Shown here piece by piece: positions 25,509 through 34,412 of a stretch of DNA of 64,000 nt. The position numbers and the translations under genes are program-made. This stretch comes from Acidimicrobiia bacterium (GTDB lineage Bacteria; Actinomycetota; Acidimicrobiia; Acidimicrobiales; SKKL01): positions 248,001-312,000 of the forward strand of contig JBAYRL010000001.1 of NCBI GenBank assembly GCA_041676705.1, given 5' to 3'. How positions within the stretch are numbered: the stretch's first letter is position 1; the number at the start of each line of letters is the position of its first letter. The notes below the pieces were generated by a model. That model ran no database searches. It was not told the origin of the DNA and saw nothing but the letters and a program-made list of their open reading frames with translations.

Positions 25509-25976
25509 CTAGCGCAACGACTTGTGCACGATGATGGCTCTGGCAACTAGCCCAAACGTTTCGAAGAAGTTCTTGGTAGCCCGATTTCCAGGCAGAGCCA
25601 TGGAATCAACCCCGATACAGCCTTGCTCCTGCGCCCAGTCCATTATTTGATCCATCATCGCTTCGCCAATACCAACACTGCGAGCATCGGCTTCTACATA
25701 GATATCGGTGATGACCGCCAGTTTTTCGCCATTCGAAGTGGTCTCCACAACCACAATGGCATAACCCAAAATCGCTGCGTCTAAGAGACCGACCAAAACC
25801 AATTGGTTGGGATCGTCAATGGCCTCTTTTATTGCCGGTTCAATTGGGTTAACTCTGGCTTGGGTGATGGACCAAATTGCGCCCCCACGAGTGTCAACCA
25901 ATTCCGTGATCACGTTGCTGGCGAGTTCGGTGAGCGTAGGAAGGTCGTCTTGGGTTGCGACGCGAGCTTTCTCCAT
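25509..25976 (-). CDS. GNAT-family N-acetyltransferase
   Basis: This 155-residue acetyl-CoA-dependent transferase has the GNAT core. VITDIYVEADARSVGIGEAMM contains the motif A acetyl-CoA-binding loop (about residues 92-112), followed by GCIGVDSMALPGNRATKNFFETFGLV, which is motif B. The start is taken as the ATG overlapping the previous stop by one base (TGATG); a TTG one codon before is possible. The acceptor substrate is unknown. It is in a four-gene run with a 93-residue unknown protein and a DUF4193 protein. Confidence 0.88.
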   Translation of the reverse strand: MEKARVATQDDLPTLTELASNVITELVDTRGGAIWSITQARVNPIEPAIKEAIDDPNQLVLVGLLDAAILGYAIVVVETTSNGEKLAVITDIYVEADARSVGIGEAMMDQIMDWAQEQGCIGVDSMALPGNRATKNFFETFGLVARAIIVHKSLR

Positions 25977-26257
25977 CAACTTTCGTCTCCATTATTGCCA
26001 TCCTTAGGAGCCGCCACCCGTGAAGCTGCTGCCAGGACGCTTGAGAGCCCACTTCGAACTTTGTTACACGCATCGTCAAGCGAGGTGTTGTGCTGCTTTA
26101 GTGTCATTTGCCCGATAAGTCGGGCGTTTTTTACATCTTGGCGACCCTTGTTGGCCAGGTCGGCAACTGCTTTGGGACCGTGCAGCATCGCTCCGATTGG
26201 CGCATACACGGTGAAGTCGAGAAGTTCACGTAACGCATCAGAGCGATCTTGGTTCAT
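25976..26257 (-). CDS. Small hypothetical protein
   Basis: This 93-residue protein is mostly helical by appearance, with LRELLDFTVYAPIGAMLHG at the N-terminus and VRSGLSSVLAAASRV toward the C-terminus. No family is recognised. It follows immediately on the stop of the DUF4193 gene and overlaps the acetyltransferase start by one base. The tight packing supports a real gene. Confidence 0.7.
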   Translation of the reverse strand: MNQDRSDALRELLDFTVYAPIGAMLHGPKAVADLANKGRQDVKNARLIGQMTLKQHNTSLDDACNKVRSGLSSVLAAASRVAAPKDGNNGDES

Positions 26258-26746
26258 TTATACACAGTCCTTACAGTATTGAAGTTCTGGGTCGGCTAGC
26301 TGGCTTGGGTGCTTCACTAAGAAACATGATTGGCAGACGAATTCCCCTGGTCGCCGAGGTTGAATTCCATCGACTGAATCAGCTCGTGATCCAGTGTCGG
26401 TGGGTTCTTCATCCTCATCTTCCTCGTCTTCATCGGCCGCGGCGATACGAACCTTCAAGATAGCGTCGAGATCGGCTTCTACATCGTCAGGGTCGATGTC
26501 TTCATCGTCGTCATCTTCGTCATCAACGGTTTTTGATGGGGTGCGCTTGGCCTTGGCTTCTATCTCTTCGTCTTCGTCCTCAATGTCGAGCGAATCTTCA
26601 TCGAGGTCATCCGACATCTCGTCTTCGAGCCCTAGGTCATCTTCTTCTAGGTCAAGATCGTCTTCCTCGAGGTCGGGCTCTTCCTCCTCAAGGTCTTCAT
26701 CAAACTCGTCTTCGAGTTCTTCGTCTTCGAGTTCTTCGTCTGACAT
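26258..26746 (-). CDS. DUF4193-type protein: acidic region plus C-terminal zinc ribbon
   Basis: This 162-residue protein has a very acidic N-terminal three-quarters (long Asp/Glu runs up to about residue 115) and a C-terminal four-cysteine zinc ribbon, with CQSCFLVKHPSQLA followed by LQYCKDCV. The cysteine pattern and the FLVKHPSQLA segment match DUF4193, a family found in Actinobacteria. Its function is not established. The acidic domain is longer than I would expect from the family core. It heads the group of minus-strand genes with GNAT and Nudix proteins. The acidic codons create a misleading long reverse-strand open frame that is not a gene. Confidence 0.85.
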   Translation of the reverse strand: MSDEELEDEELEDEFDEDLEEEEPDLEEDDLDLEEDDLGLEDEMSDDLDEDSLDIEDEDEEIEAKAKRTPSKTVDDEDDDDEDIDPDDVEADLDAILKVRIAAADEDEEDEDEEPTDTGSRADSVDGIQPRRPGEFVCQSCFLVKHPSQLADPELQYCKDCV

Positions 26747-26873
26747 TCAGTCCTCAGATCGTCTTAAAGAATTGCAGAGAATTGGTGCGTTAGCGACGGC
26801 GGATTTTAGGCACAAGTTTCTCGATTTGCACAACTCCGCCACAAAAATTGCCTACTGGATGATACAGGGCAAG

Positions 26874-28499
26874 TTATTGGTTACCTCGGCGACTTTCGGC
26901 ACGTCGTTCGGCTTCCAAGCGTTCGAGGTCGCTACCTCCGCTTAGATCGACATATTTCATCATCTCGGCCACGGCGTGGTGTCCAGCGGTATCACGAATG
27001 TGTGTATACATGGCAGCTGCTACGGCACGATAGGCAGTGTGTCCTTGAGGTGTGGTGCGTAATTCAATGGTGTGCATGGCGGAACGTGCATTCAATTGCA
27101 TTGCAAAGCGCACCCGATAGGCAAGCGCCACGGCGTAAGGAGCTTGTTCGGGGAAAGTGGGTGCTAGCGCTTCATAGAGCGAAAAAGATCTCTCCATGGC
27201 CTCGCGAAAAGGCAGTTCATGTCCCGAATCTCGAACGGCATCGGGCACAACGTAACCATGGTATGGGTTTAGTTTTTGCCATTCGATGGTGAGCATACGA
27301 TGTCGCTGCAAGTCTCGGAAGGCGCCGTAGTCGGCTAATACATCGAAGCGATAGTTAATGCGTTCTAGCGCCCGACCAGGCTTGTGCCGCCGATTAGAGC
27401 GTTCACCAACGTAGGTTTGCATGACCCTGAGACGGTCTTCCACGCTCATAGCGCGAGCCGTTTCTATCAAGGCGGTCTCGGATTGTGAGGTGTAGGGGTA
27501 AAGCATTGAGGCCACCAACTTCACCTCAGCGTCGGGGTCGAAATCGACCAAGGTTACCTCTGGGGTGTCTTCGCTGTGGGTGGTCGGTGCTGTGGAGCGT
27601 TCAGGTCTAAAAAGTGATTCGGCTAGTTCTTCCATGCCGCTGCGGGTGGTGCTGAGGTAATCGCTCCAAGCACTACCCCGGTCGGGCAGGTCAACTCGTT
27701 TCAAGAAGGAGGGAATTACTTTGCGTAATTCTTGGAGCATGAGATCGGCGTAGGCCTGTGCTTCTGGCAGTGCCAACGATCGCATCCGTAACAGCAGCAT
27801 TTCGTAGCCCTGGCCTGAACCATAGATGCCCACGTTTGAAAGCGAAGCAGCTGGCAGAATTCCACGCAGCGAGTCGAAGGCCTTAGCCCGAAGTGCTTGG
27901 CGATAAACAAAATCAGAGTCTTCAGGTTCTTTGGGGTATCTGGCTTTGAACCACTCAAACATCTCGGGCACCAGCGCCGCGTAAGAGTCGAATAAGCGAT
28001 CCATGTCACCCACGTAACGAGTGCCTAGGTTCGAGGTCAGAATGGCTGGGTCGCGATAATATCGATAACGCCCACCCAAACGAGTGTCATAAGCAATGTA
28101 GCGAGTAGATTGCTCTAAATACGACATTAGTCTTCCCCACTCGAGAACCTTGGTGAGTAGGTTGGAAGACTGCTCGCAGGCGAGGTGCACCCCACCTAGC
28201 TGGGCCACCGAGTCGTCGCCATATTCAAAGAAAACACGTTCGTAGAGCTGTTCGGCGCGCTCGAGACCAATAGTGGCGTCGATTGATCGGTCGCCTTCAA
28301 TATCAAGATCGCCCACAAATTCATCTAAGAATAAGCGCCGCAGACTCTTCGAGGAACGTGAATAGCGAGCAAATAGTGCTCCTTTCACGACCTCTGGCAA
28401 ATTCACCAGGGCGAAAACCGGTTGGTCAAGATTGGTGAAATAGCGCCGTAAAATGTCGGCTTCGGAAGGAGAAAATTCTTCGGCTGCGTAAACGCTCAC
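26874..28499 (-). CDS. Double-domain ThyX-like (FAD-dependent thymidylate synthase) protein
   Basis: This 541-residue protein consists of two ThyX-like halves. In ThyX the signature RHRxxSxxxxSxR binds FAD and dUMP. The first half (about 1-290) retains YLEQSTRY at residues 127-134 but reads LEWGR where RHR is expected. The second half (about 320-541) retains QRHRMLT at 398-404 but has NPYHGY instead of the SxR part. The two halves therefore complement each other. Long proteins of this type are known in some Actinobacteria and Chloroflexi and are annotated as thymidylate synthases; whether they make dTMP is not established here. The start is GTG. No canonical thyA or thyX occurs in the window. 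Confidence 0.75.
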   Translation of the reverse strand: MSVYAAEEFSPSEADILRRYFTNLDQPVFALVNLPEVVKGALFARYSRSSKSLRRLFLDEFVGDLDIEGDRSIDATIGLERAEQLYERVFFEYGDDSVAQLGGVHLACEQSSNLLTKVLEWGRLMSYLEQSTRYIAYDTRLGGRYRYYRDPAILTSNLGTRYVGDMDRLFDSYAALVPEMFEWFKARYPKEPEDSDFVYRQALRAKAFDSLRGILPAASLSNVGIYGSGQGYEMLLLRMRSLALPEAQAYADLMLQELRKVIPSFLKRVDLPDRGSAWSDYLSTTRSGMEELAESLFRPERSTAPTTHSEDTPEVTLVDFDPDAEVKLVASMLYPYTSQSETALIETARAMSVEDRLRVMQTYVGERSNRRHKPGRALERINYRFDVLADYGAFRDLQRHRMLTIEWQKLNPYHGYVVPDAVRDSGHELPFREAMERSFSLYEALAPTFPEQAPYAVALAYRVRFAMQLNARSAMHTIELRTTPQGHTAYRAVAAAMYTHIRDTAGHHAVAEMMKYVDLSGGSDLERLEAERRAESRRGNQ

Positions 28500-28557
28500 G
28501 GTGCTTAACCCTACGCTGTTTAGCGCTGTTGTGTGGGGATGCCTAAGGGGGCGCTGG

Positions 28558-29757
28558 TCACATCACTGGCGGGTGGTTGTGGCTAGTAGCTTTTCGGTAT
28601 TCCTCGGTGGCTTCTACTAAAAGGTTTGGCTGGGTCCACAGGTCAATAACCGTGGCGGCCATCATTATTGCACCGTCGATCACAGCACGATCACCGGCTT
28701 CGCTGCCAGCGTGTAAGGCGAACTCGGGAGTGTGGATTGAAACGCCAGCGGGTGCCACTTTCACCATGGGGTGGATAGAGGGAACCAGGTAACTGACATT
28801 GCCCATGTCGGTGCTACCAACGACCGCGTAATCACCTTCCGGCTGGCGATACGTGCGGCCCACCAATTTAGCATTAGCAGTGAAAGCGTTGAGCAGAGCA
28901 CGATTATCAATCATGTCGGCGAATGCTGGAGATTCAAGCTCTATCTGCATTTCACAACCAGCGGCTAAAGCACCAGCTTCCAAACATGCAAAAACTCTTT
29001 CCTTGAGCGGTGCCAAGGTGGTGAGGGTGCCTGAGCGGATGTACCAAAGAGTCTCGGCACTAGCGGGCACTATGTTCGGTTTCGCACCGCCGTTGGTGAA
29101 AATGCCATGTACACGTTCATGTGGGGCGATGTGCTGACGAAGAGCAGCCACATTCATGTAGCCCAGCACGGCGGCGTCGAGTGCATTGCGGCCCGCTTCA
29201 GGATGCGCAGCGGCATGAGACTCTTGCCCTTTATAAGAGACTCTAATCGGTTGCACAGCAATGGTACTCATGGCGTCTAGATCGTGATCGGCTGGATGAA
29301 TCATCATCGCGGCGTCAACGTTGGTGAATGCTCCTTGGCGGGCCATAAATACTTTGCCTCCCCCACCTTCTTCGGCTGGAGTGCCAAGCACCACAACCCG
29401 TCCACCCAATGCTTCGGCGTGTTGGGCCACTGCCATGGCCGCACCAAGGCCCGAGGCCGCGATGATGTTGTGGCCACAGGCGTGTCCAATCTCAGGCAGA
29501 GCATCGTACTCACACAGGATGGCAATGGTCGGGCCGCTCGTGCCGGCGGTGGCCGAGAAGGCGGTTTCTAGGCCAAATGCGTGTCGCGTAACCTCGAAAT
29601 TGGCGGCCTCTAGGGTGTCACACGCTAAGTCGTGGGCCTTATATTCGCCAAAGGCCAGCTCAGGCTGGCTATGAATCTGGTGAGATACATGGAGAAGCTG
29701 GTCGCTAATCGAACGAATATACGCGGCTGTTTCGTCTTTATGCACCATAGAATCCAT
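28558..29757 (-). CDS. M20 family metallo-amidohydrolase (AbgB/HipO-like)
   Basis: This 399-residue zinc amidohydrolase resembles aminoacylase/carboxypeptidase M20 proteins such as p-aminobenzoyl-glutamate hydrolase subunit B. Metal-site features are HACGHNIIAASGLGAAM (about residue 91-107), the LGTPAEEGGGGK segment with catalytic glutamates, and the C-terminal HPMVKVAPAG and HTPEF region. Lid-domain dimerisation residues are also present (SYKGQESHAAAHPEAGRNA). The start is an ATG; a second in-frame ATG three codons later cannot be excluded. It stands 18 bp after the lipid-kinase-like gene in the same direction. The natural substrate is unknown. Confidence 0.9.
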   Translation of the reverse strand: MDSMVHKDETAAYIRSISDQLLHVSHQIHSQPELAFGEYKAHDLACDTLEAANFEVTRHAFGLETAFSATAGTSGPTIAILCEYDALPEIGHACGHNIIAASGLGAAMAVAQHAEALGGRVVVLGTPAEEGGGGKVFMARQGAFTNVDAAMMIHPADHDLDAMSTIAVQPIRVSYKGQESHAAAHPEAGRNALDAAVLGYMNVAALRQHIAPHERVHGIFTNGGAKPNIVPASAETLWYIRSGTLTTLAPLKERVFACLEAGALAAGCEMQIELESPAFADMIDNRALLNAFTANAKLVGRTYRQPEGDYAVVGSTDMGNVSYLVPSIHPMVKVAPAGVSIHTPEFALHAGSEAGDRAVIDGAIMMAATVIDLWTQPNLLVEATEEYRKATSHNHPPVM

Positions 29758-29775
29758 CTTTCAACCGTAGCCTGG

Positions 29776-30396
29776 CTACACCACGCACTGAAGAGCGTCG
29801 GGCACTACCCGAATCACGACCTCTTTGGTGCGAGCCGACTTAGTGCCATCGATCCACACTGGGGTGAGACGTGCGAGGGTAATGTGATGCTCTTTGCCAC
29901 GTCGAATGGTTAGATCAGGGTGCGGAACATGTTCACCAGTTAGTGCCAGCTTTCGTGCTTTGAGACGGTCGTTGAATCCCAGCGACCCATCTAGGGCGTC
30001 TAACAACCCATCGTTGGGGTGCGCACGCGGGGCCAGTTTCCACGGACCGAAAAAATCAGAGTTCATAACGGCCACAAAACGGCCCTGCCACCACAGCTGT
30101 CTAATTACCAGATGAGCGACAAAATAGGTGGTGTTTCCATTAAAGGTTGCTACGCCTAGGTCGAGCGGCAAGGTTTGGGCCGCCGCCGACCGAAGTCGTT
30201 CATCGCTGCCAGTAGCGCCAAGAGCTCGTGCTAAGTCACCGCCCATCAGCCCAAGCGTGGGGATCTCTTCCCCATTTTGAATTGCATGATTGACTATCTG
30301 GTTTGCCTCAGCATCGGTTCGGATGATTACGCCATTGCTTGGTAAGGCACCCGAGCGGCCCCAGGGCTCACCCTTGCGGATCGTCACTGTTCGCAC
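29776..30396 (-). CDS. Degenerate YegS/diacylglycerol kinase-like protein
   Basis: This 206-residue protein matches the second domain of YegS/BmrU-type lipid kinases: FVAVMNSDFFGPWKLAPRAHPNDGLLDALDG corresponds to the conserved N-S-x-x-F-G...P-x-A-x-x-D-D-G-x-L-D region. The N-terminal part seems to lack the ATP-binding GGDGT signature; the segment IIRTDAEANQIVN and LGLMGGDLARALGATG occupy the positions of GDGTxNEV and GTGNDFARALG. It is shorter than the usual 290-330 residues. It overlaps the helicase 3' end by 29 bp. A pseudoenzyme or a binding protein is likely; lipid kinase activity is doubtful. Confidence 0.7.
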   Translation of the reverse strand: MRTVTIRKGEPWGRSGALPSNGVIIRTDAEANQIVNHAIQNGEEIPTLGLMGGDLARALGATGSDERLRSAAAQTLPLDLGVATFNGNTTYFVAHLVIRQLWWQGRFVAVMNSDFFGPWKLAPRAHPNDGLLDALDGSLGFNDRLKARKLALTGEHVPHPDLTIRRGKEHHITLARLTPVWIDGTKSARTKEVVIRVVPDALQCVV

Positions 30397-32986
30397 CTAC
30401 ATGTACCTTAGAGGAAGCCTCGACCACGTCTCGTAACAATAGGTTGGCGGCGGCTCGAGCGTTTGAGGCTGTGACAGGGTTCGGTGCGAGTCCACCAATT
30501 TGTCGCAGTAGGTCAATTAACTGCTTGATGTTTCGAACGAAATCACCACCGCTTAACATTTCTTCGGCCAACACATCTTGTAGATAGTTTCCCGAAGCCC
30601 ACGCGTGGGCGATGGCACAAAAGCCAGCATCAGGTGGTCGGGTTACGGGCAGTTTGGCCGCCATCTCGGCCCGGTTAAGCGAATGCGCAACAGCTTCAAT
30701 TTGGGTTACACGCTCGCGCATTGGTCCTGGCGGAAACCAGGGGTTTGGTGCCGCTTTTGGGCTGCGGTGCTCGTAGGTGAAGGCCGAAACGACGCCTGCT
30801 AGCGTGGCCGGGTCTAGACCATCTAGCAGACCTTGGTGCAGAGCTTCAGCGGCGAGTAGGTCTACCTCGGAATAGATACGTGCCAGAAGCTCACCCGCTT
30901 CGGTTAGATGCCAGTCTTGGAGATAATCCCAATCTTCAAGGAGCTCCAAGAGACCATCAAATTGTTGGGCCAGGCCACCGCTGCTGTTCGAACGTTTGCG
31001 TTCGAGGCGCTTGATACGGGCATCCAAACGTTCGGATTGGCGAAAAGCTTCTATGTGCCGCGCAAAATCATCACAGTTTTCAAGGGGGTGACCGGTCTCC
31101 CCAACACGCCTTGGACGTTTTGAATTTCGATGACGCTTTGGCGCGCTGAGGCGGGCTTCTCGTAGTCGTCGCCGCACTTCATTTATGAATTTGCGTTGAT
31201 TGGGAGCAAACGGTGTTGGAAGTTCGATTGACCCGCGACGTTCTGGAAGGTGGTTAAAATTGGTATCAGAAAGGGTGATGATTCTGGGCGCTTGGCTTAC
31301 CAGCCGAAGCTTTACCGCGCCCCCGCGGCGCTCAGAAACGGAAAGCACGACCGCCGGCCCGCCGGATTTGCCACCTTCAATTTGTAAAATTGTGCCTGGC
31401 TTAACGCTGCGCAAGGCCCGAGCAACCTCTTTACGGTTTGGTAAAGGTGAGGGTGCCGCGGACTTGGTGAACTCGGCCATGTAGGCCGCGATATCACCCT
31501 TTTCGCAGATAATTTCGTCGTGCAAGGCATCTCGACGGCGCTTAAGTCGTTGAGTTTCTTGGGCCGTTTCAACTACTCGACGGTTTAGCCGATACTGTGC
31601 GAATGAATTTTCTATCACCGCATGGGCCTCGTCGGCGTTGTAGCGTCGAATCAGATTGGCGGCCATGTTGTAGGTAGGGCGAAAAGCTGAGGTGAGCTCG
31701 AATGATCGACTTAGCGCTAACGCTGCCGTCTCATCGAAGGAAATGTAGGGGCTCCATAACACGACAGCATGGCCCAGGCTGTCTTTGCCCCGGCGACCAG
31801 CCCGCCCGGTTAGCTGGGTATATTGCCCCGGGGTCAGTCGTTCATGGCGTTCACCAGTGAACTTCGTCAGTTTTTCGATAACCACGGTCCGTGCTGGCAT
31901 ATTTACACCCAGAGCCAAGGTTTCAGTAGCAAACACCGCCTTAACCAGACCCGCAGCAAATAGCTCTTCAACGGCTTCTTTAAACGGCGGCACCATACCC
32001 GCGTGATGAGCGGCGTAACCTTCCTCTAAGGCCGCCACGAATCGGTCGTAACCAAGCAACATTCGATCGGCCTCAGTTAGAACCGAGGCGTGTCGGGCCG
32101 CCACTTCTCGAATTATGCTTCGCTCAGCAGGTTTGGTGAGACGCAGGCCGTATGCCATGCATGCCCGAACGGCATCATCGCAAGCAGCCCGGCTGAAAAT
32201 GAACGTGATGGCCGGTAACAAGTTGCGCTCGTGAAGTAGTTCAATCACCTCGGCGCGCCTAGGGGTGTACCAACGCCTTTCATCCGAGCCGCCGCTAGGA
32301 CGAAAACCCACGTCGAAGCGTTTGCCCCGAGGGTTTGGTTTTCCGTCGACTAAGAGATCGGCTAAACGAAGATAACCAGCAGCACGATCGCCAACAAGAT
32401 AGTGGTTTTCTAGCCTAACCGGTCGGGTAGTTTCGACTATCACATCGGTAGGGCCACGTAATGTGGTTATCCAATCTGCTAGTTCGGAAGCGTTAGAGAC
32501 CGTCGCAGAAAGGCAGACCAGTTTAATGGGCGCTGGGGCATGGATAATAACTTCTTCCCATACTGGTCCCCGATACTCATCTTGTAGATAGTGGACTTCA
32601 TCAAGAATGACCCACGATAAGTAGTCTAAATCGGATGATCGCTCGTAGATCATGTTGCGAAGTACCTCAGTGGTCATCACAACGATAGGTGCTGATCCGT
32701 TTATCGAATTATCACCCGTTAACAAACCAACCTGATGGGTGCCATACAAAGCACAAAAGTCGTGGTATTTTTGGTTTGATAACGCCTTAATGGGAGTCGT
32801 GTAAAACGCTCGGGAACCCTCGTTGAGGCTACGTTCAATCGCATATTCTGCAACGACCGTTTTGCCGGAACCGGTTGGCGCCGCAACCAGAACCGAGTGG
32901 TTGTTGTCGATTGCTGAGATGGCGTCACGCTGAAACTGGTCAAGAGGAAAGCCTAGCCGTGCTTCAAATTCAGCCGAGTGGCTCAT
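30368..32986 (-). CDS. helY: Ski2-like DEAD/DEAH-box RNA helicase HelY
   Basis: This 872-residue superfamily 2 helicase resembles Ski2/Mtr4 and mycobacterial HelY. Walker A is APTGSGKT at residues 36-43 and DEVH is at 129-132. Motif III is LSATVSN, and motif VI is TGRAGRRG near residue 395. A C-terminal DSHCT domain (about 690-850) contains FTYEHRSPKAAPNPWFP. Such helicases unwind RNA in processing or decay. It follows tatC directly (4-bp overlap), the order found in mycobacteria. Confidence 0.93.
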   Translation of the reverse strand: MSHSAEFEARLGFPLDQFQRDAISAIDNNHSVLVAAPTGSGKTVVAEYAIERSLNEGSRAFYTTPIKALSNQKYHDFCALYGTHQVGLLTGDNSINGSAPIVVMTTEVLRNMIYERSSDLDYLSWVILDEVHYLQDEYRGPVWEEVIIHAPAPIKLVCLSATVSNASELADWITTLRGPTDVIVETTRPVRLENHYLVGDRAAGYLRLADLLVDGKPNPRGKRFDVGFRPSGGSDERRWYTPRRAEVIELLHERNLLPAITFIFSRAACDDAVRACMAYGLRLTKPAERSIIREVAARHASVLTEADRMLLGYDRFVAALEEGYAAHHAGMVPPFKEAVEELFAAGLVKAVFATETLALGVNMPARTVVIEKLTKFTGERHERLTPGQYTQLTGRAGRRGKDSLGHAVVLWSPYISFDETAALALSRSFELTSAFRPTYNMAANLIRRYNADEAHAVIENSFAQYRLNRRVVETAQETQRLKRRRDALHDEIICEKGDIAAYMAEFTKSAAPSPLPNRKEVARALRSVKPGTILQIEGGKSGGPAVVLSVSERRGGAVKLRLVSQAPRIITLSDTNFNHLPERRGSIELPTPFAPNQRKFINEVRRRLREARLSAPKRHRNSKRPRRVGETGHPLENCDDFARHIEAFRQSERLDARIKRLERKRSNSSGGLAQQFDGLLELLEDWDYLQDWHLTEAGELLARIYSEVDLLAAEALHQGLLDGLDPATLAGVVSAFTYEHRSPKAAPNPWFPPGPMRERVTQIEAVAHSLNRAEMAAKLPVTRPPDAGFCAIAHAWASGNYLQDVLAEEMLSGGDFVRNIKQLIDLLRQIGGLAPNPVTASNARAAANLLLRDVVEASSKVHVGANSDDPQG

Positions 32987-33744
32987 TTGCGAAGGAACCT
33001 ACCAATTACAATTGAAGACTCGAAAAACAGGTACATAGGTACCGACAAGATCATGAGGCTAAATGGGTCGCCGCTAGGCGTGAGCACCGCCACCAAGGTC
33101 ACGATACCGACAATGGCGTAACGTCGCACCCTTGCTAATTGGTGGGGATGCAAGATGTGGGCGATCTGAAGAAAAATCAGCACAATTGGAAATTCGAATC
33201 CAATACCAGCACCAACCATCATCTTGGTGAGAAATGATATGTAAGCCGAACCTGTAAAGCGCTGCTCAAAACTACCCCCACCAATGGCGACTAAAAACTC
33301 GAGGGCTTTAGGTACTGTCCAAAATGCTAAAGCTGCCCCAAGCAGAAATAGAATGACGCCTGCCACTACAAATGGCACCGCATATCGTTTTTCATTACTG
33401 CTTAAGGCAGGAGTTATAAAGCGCCAAAACTGGAATAATAACACTGGCATGGCTAGAGCAATACCGGCATAGGTGCTTACCGTAATACGAATCGCAAAGC
33501 CCTCAAGAGGGTCTGTTTGCAAAAACGTACATTCACCCGGTGGTCTAATATCACAGTATGGACCGGTAAGTACGTTTAATATCGGCTGGAACAAGGCGAA
33601 GGCCACGACCGCTGCTACGGCCACCGCGACTAGCGAAACAATAATTCGGTGCCGAAGCTCGGCCAGATGACTAACAAAAGGCATTTGAGCATTCGGGTTC
33701 GCATTCCGCTTCGCTCGGGATCGAGAAGGACGGTTAAAGATCAT
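32983..33744 (-). CDS. tatC: Sec-independent protein translocase TatC
   Basis: TatC is the core receptor of the twin-arginine translocase, which exports folded proteins. The 253-residue protein has six hydrophobic segments and begins after a basic stretch with MPFVSHLAELRHRIIVS, the family signature in which a Glu near residue 29 and the Arg residues recognise signal peptides. A conserved Pro/Glu region is FRFITPALSSNEKRYAVP, and GIGFEFPIVLIFLQIA is typical of transmembrane segment 4. It overlaps both tatA and helY by 4 bp. The first 20 residues are rich in Arg and Asn. Confidence 0.95.
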   Translation of the reverse strand: MIFNRPSRSRAKRNANPNAQMPFVSHLAELRHRIIVSLVAVAVAAVVAFALFQPILNVLTGPYCDIRPPGECTFLQTDPLEGFAIRITVSTYAGIALAMPVLLFQFWRFITPALSSNEKRYAVPFVVAGVILFLLGAALAFWTVPKALEFLVAIGGGSFEQRFTGSAYISFLTKMMVGAGIGFEFPIVLIFLQIAHILHPHQLARVRRYAIVGIVTLVAVLTPSGDPFSLMILSVPMYLFFESSIVIGRFLRK

Positions 33745-34118
33745 CCGTTGTTGGTCGTATCTGGTTTCTCAGGCGCAGGCCCGTCTTGGTCGTTGTTCGT
33801 CAGGTCGGAAGGTGTTTGATTCTGTGTCCCCGACTCTTCCCAGGTTTGAGGAACTTCGCTGCTGTGATCGCTCGGGTCTGCCGATAATTGTGATGCCTTG
33901 GTGTCAGGCGAATTTAGCCCTTGGGGTGGATTTGTCGGTGCGTCGTCCGTGTCGCGCATGGCGCTTTGCATCTCAGCCTGAAAACCAGTAGAAACATTGC
34001 GAATTTCGCCCATGATTTGGCCAAGTTTGCGTAATGCGTCGGGTAGCTTGTCGGGACCGAGCACGATTAGAGCAACTAGGGCGATAACAATTATTTCGCC
34101 ACCACCAACATTGAACAT
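33741..34118 (-). CDS. tatA: Twin-arginine translocase subunit TatA/TatB
   Basis: This 125-residue protein has the TatA/B layout. An N-terminal helix (GGGEIIVIALVALIVLGPDKLP) is followed by an amphipathic helix with LRKLGQIMGEIRNVSTGFQ and a polar, disordered C-terminal half rich in Thr, Ser, Pro and Asn. The FGxxE-type hinge is represented by LGPDKLP. The length is between TatA and TatB, and the sequence alone does not settle which role it has. Gene order tatA-tatC-helY matches other Actinobacteria. Confidence 0.9.
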   Translation of the reverse strand: MFNVGGGEIIVIALVALIVLGPDKLPDALRKLGQIMGEIRNVSTGFQAEMQSAMRDTDDAPTNPPQGLNSPDTKASQLSADPSDHSSEVPQTWEESGTQNQTPSDLTNNDQDGPAPEKPDTTNNG

Positions 34119-34128
34119 TGGCCACAGC

Positions 34129-34344
34129 CTAGTGGTCGGTCCGCGGTAATCTCATAGCGCGAAGCCGAACGCGTGCTGTGTTGAACTCGTTCTTTGTTTC
34201 CTGTGTCGATGTCAGCACTTCGTTCAACTGGGCGATATCGGCGCGTAGTTCACGTGAAGCCGCAGCCAGGCGCTGCTTAGCCATGAAGGCCAGCACCAGC
34301 GCAACCAAGCCAATGATCGGTGTTAAAGCCCACCAGGGATTCAT
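34129..34344 (-). CDS. Small membrane-anchored coiled-coil protein
   Basis: A 71-residue protein with an N-terminal transmembrane segment (WALTPIIGLVALVLAFMA) and a helical, probably coiled-coil stretch from about residue 23 to 58 (ELRADIAQLNEVLTSTQET). The tail is basic. No family is recognised. It is 10 bp upstream of tatA, on the same strand, so it may belong to the same operon. Its role is unknown. Confidence 0.7.
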   Translation of the reverse strand: MNPWWALTPIIGLVALVLAFMAKQRLAAASRELRADIAQLNEVLTSTQETKNEFNTARVRLRAMRLPRTDH

Positions 34345-34412
34345 ACCGTCAGATTAATAGCCTTTTTCTCTTGGTGGTGGCATTTGAGGTATGCGGCTGT
34401 GATGATGGCTAT

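Noticed and set aside
26400..26740. Short repeats resembling a CRISPR or tandem array
   Set aside because: The repeated GAxGAx pattern comes from Asp/Glu codon runs; no regular repeat and spacer lengths occur.
26394..26945. A 183-codon plus-strand frame, very rich in Ser
   Set aside because: It is the antisense image of the Asp/Glu-rich DUF4193 gene (GAx codons read as serine codons) and has no domain.
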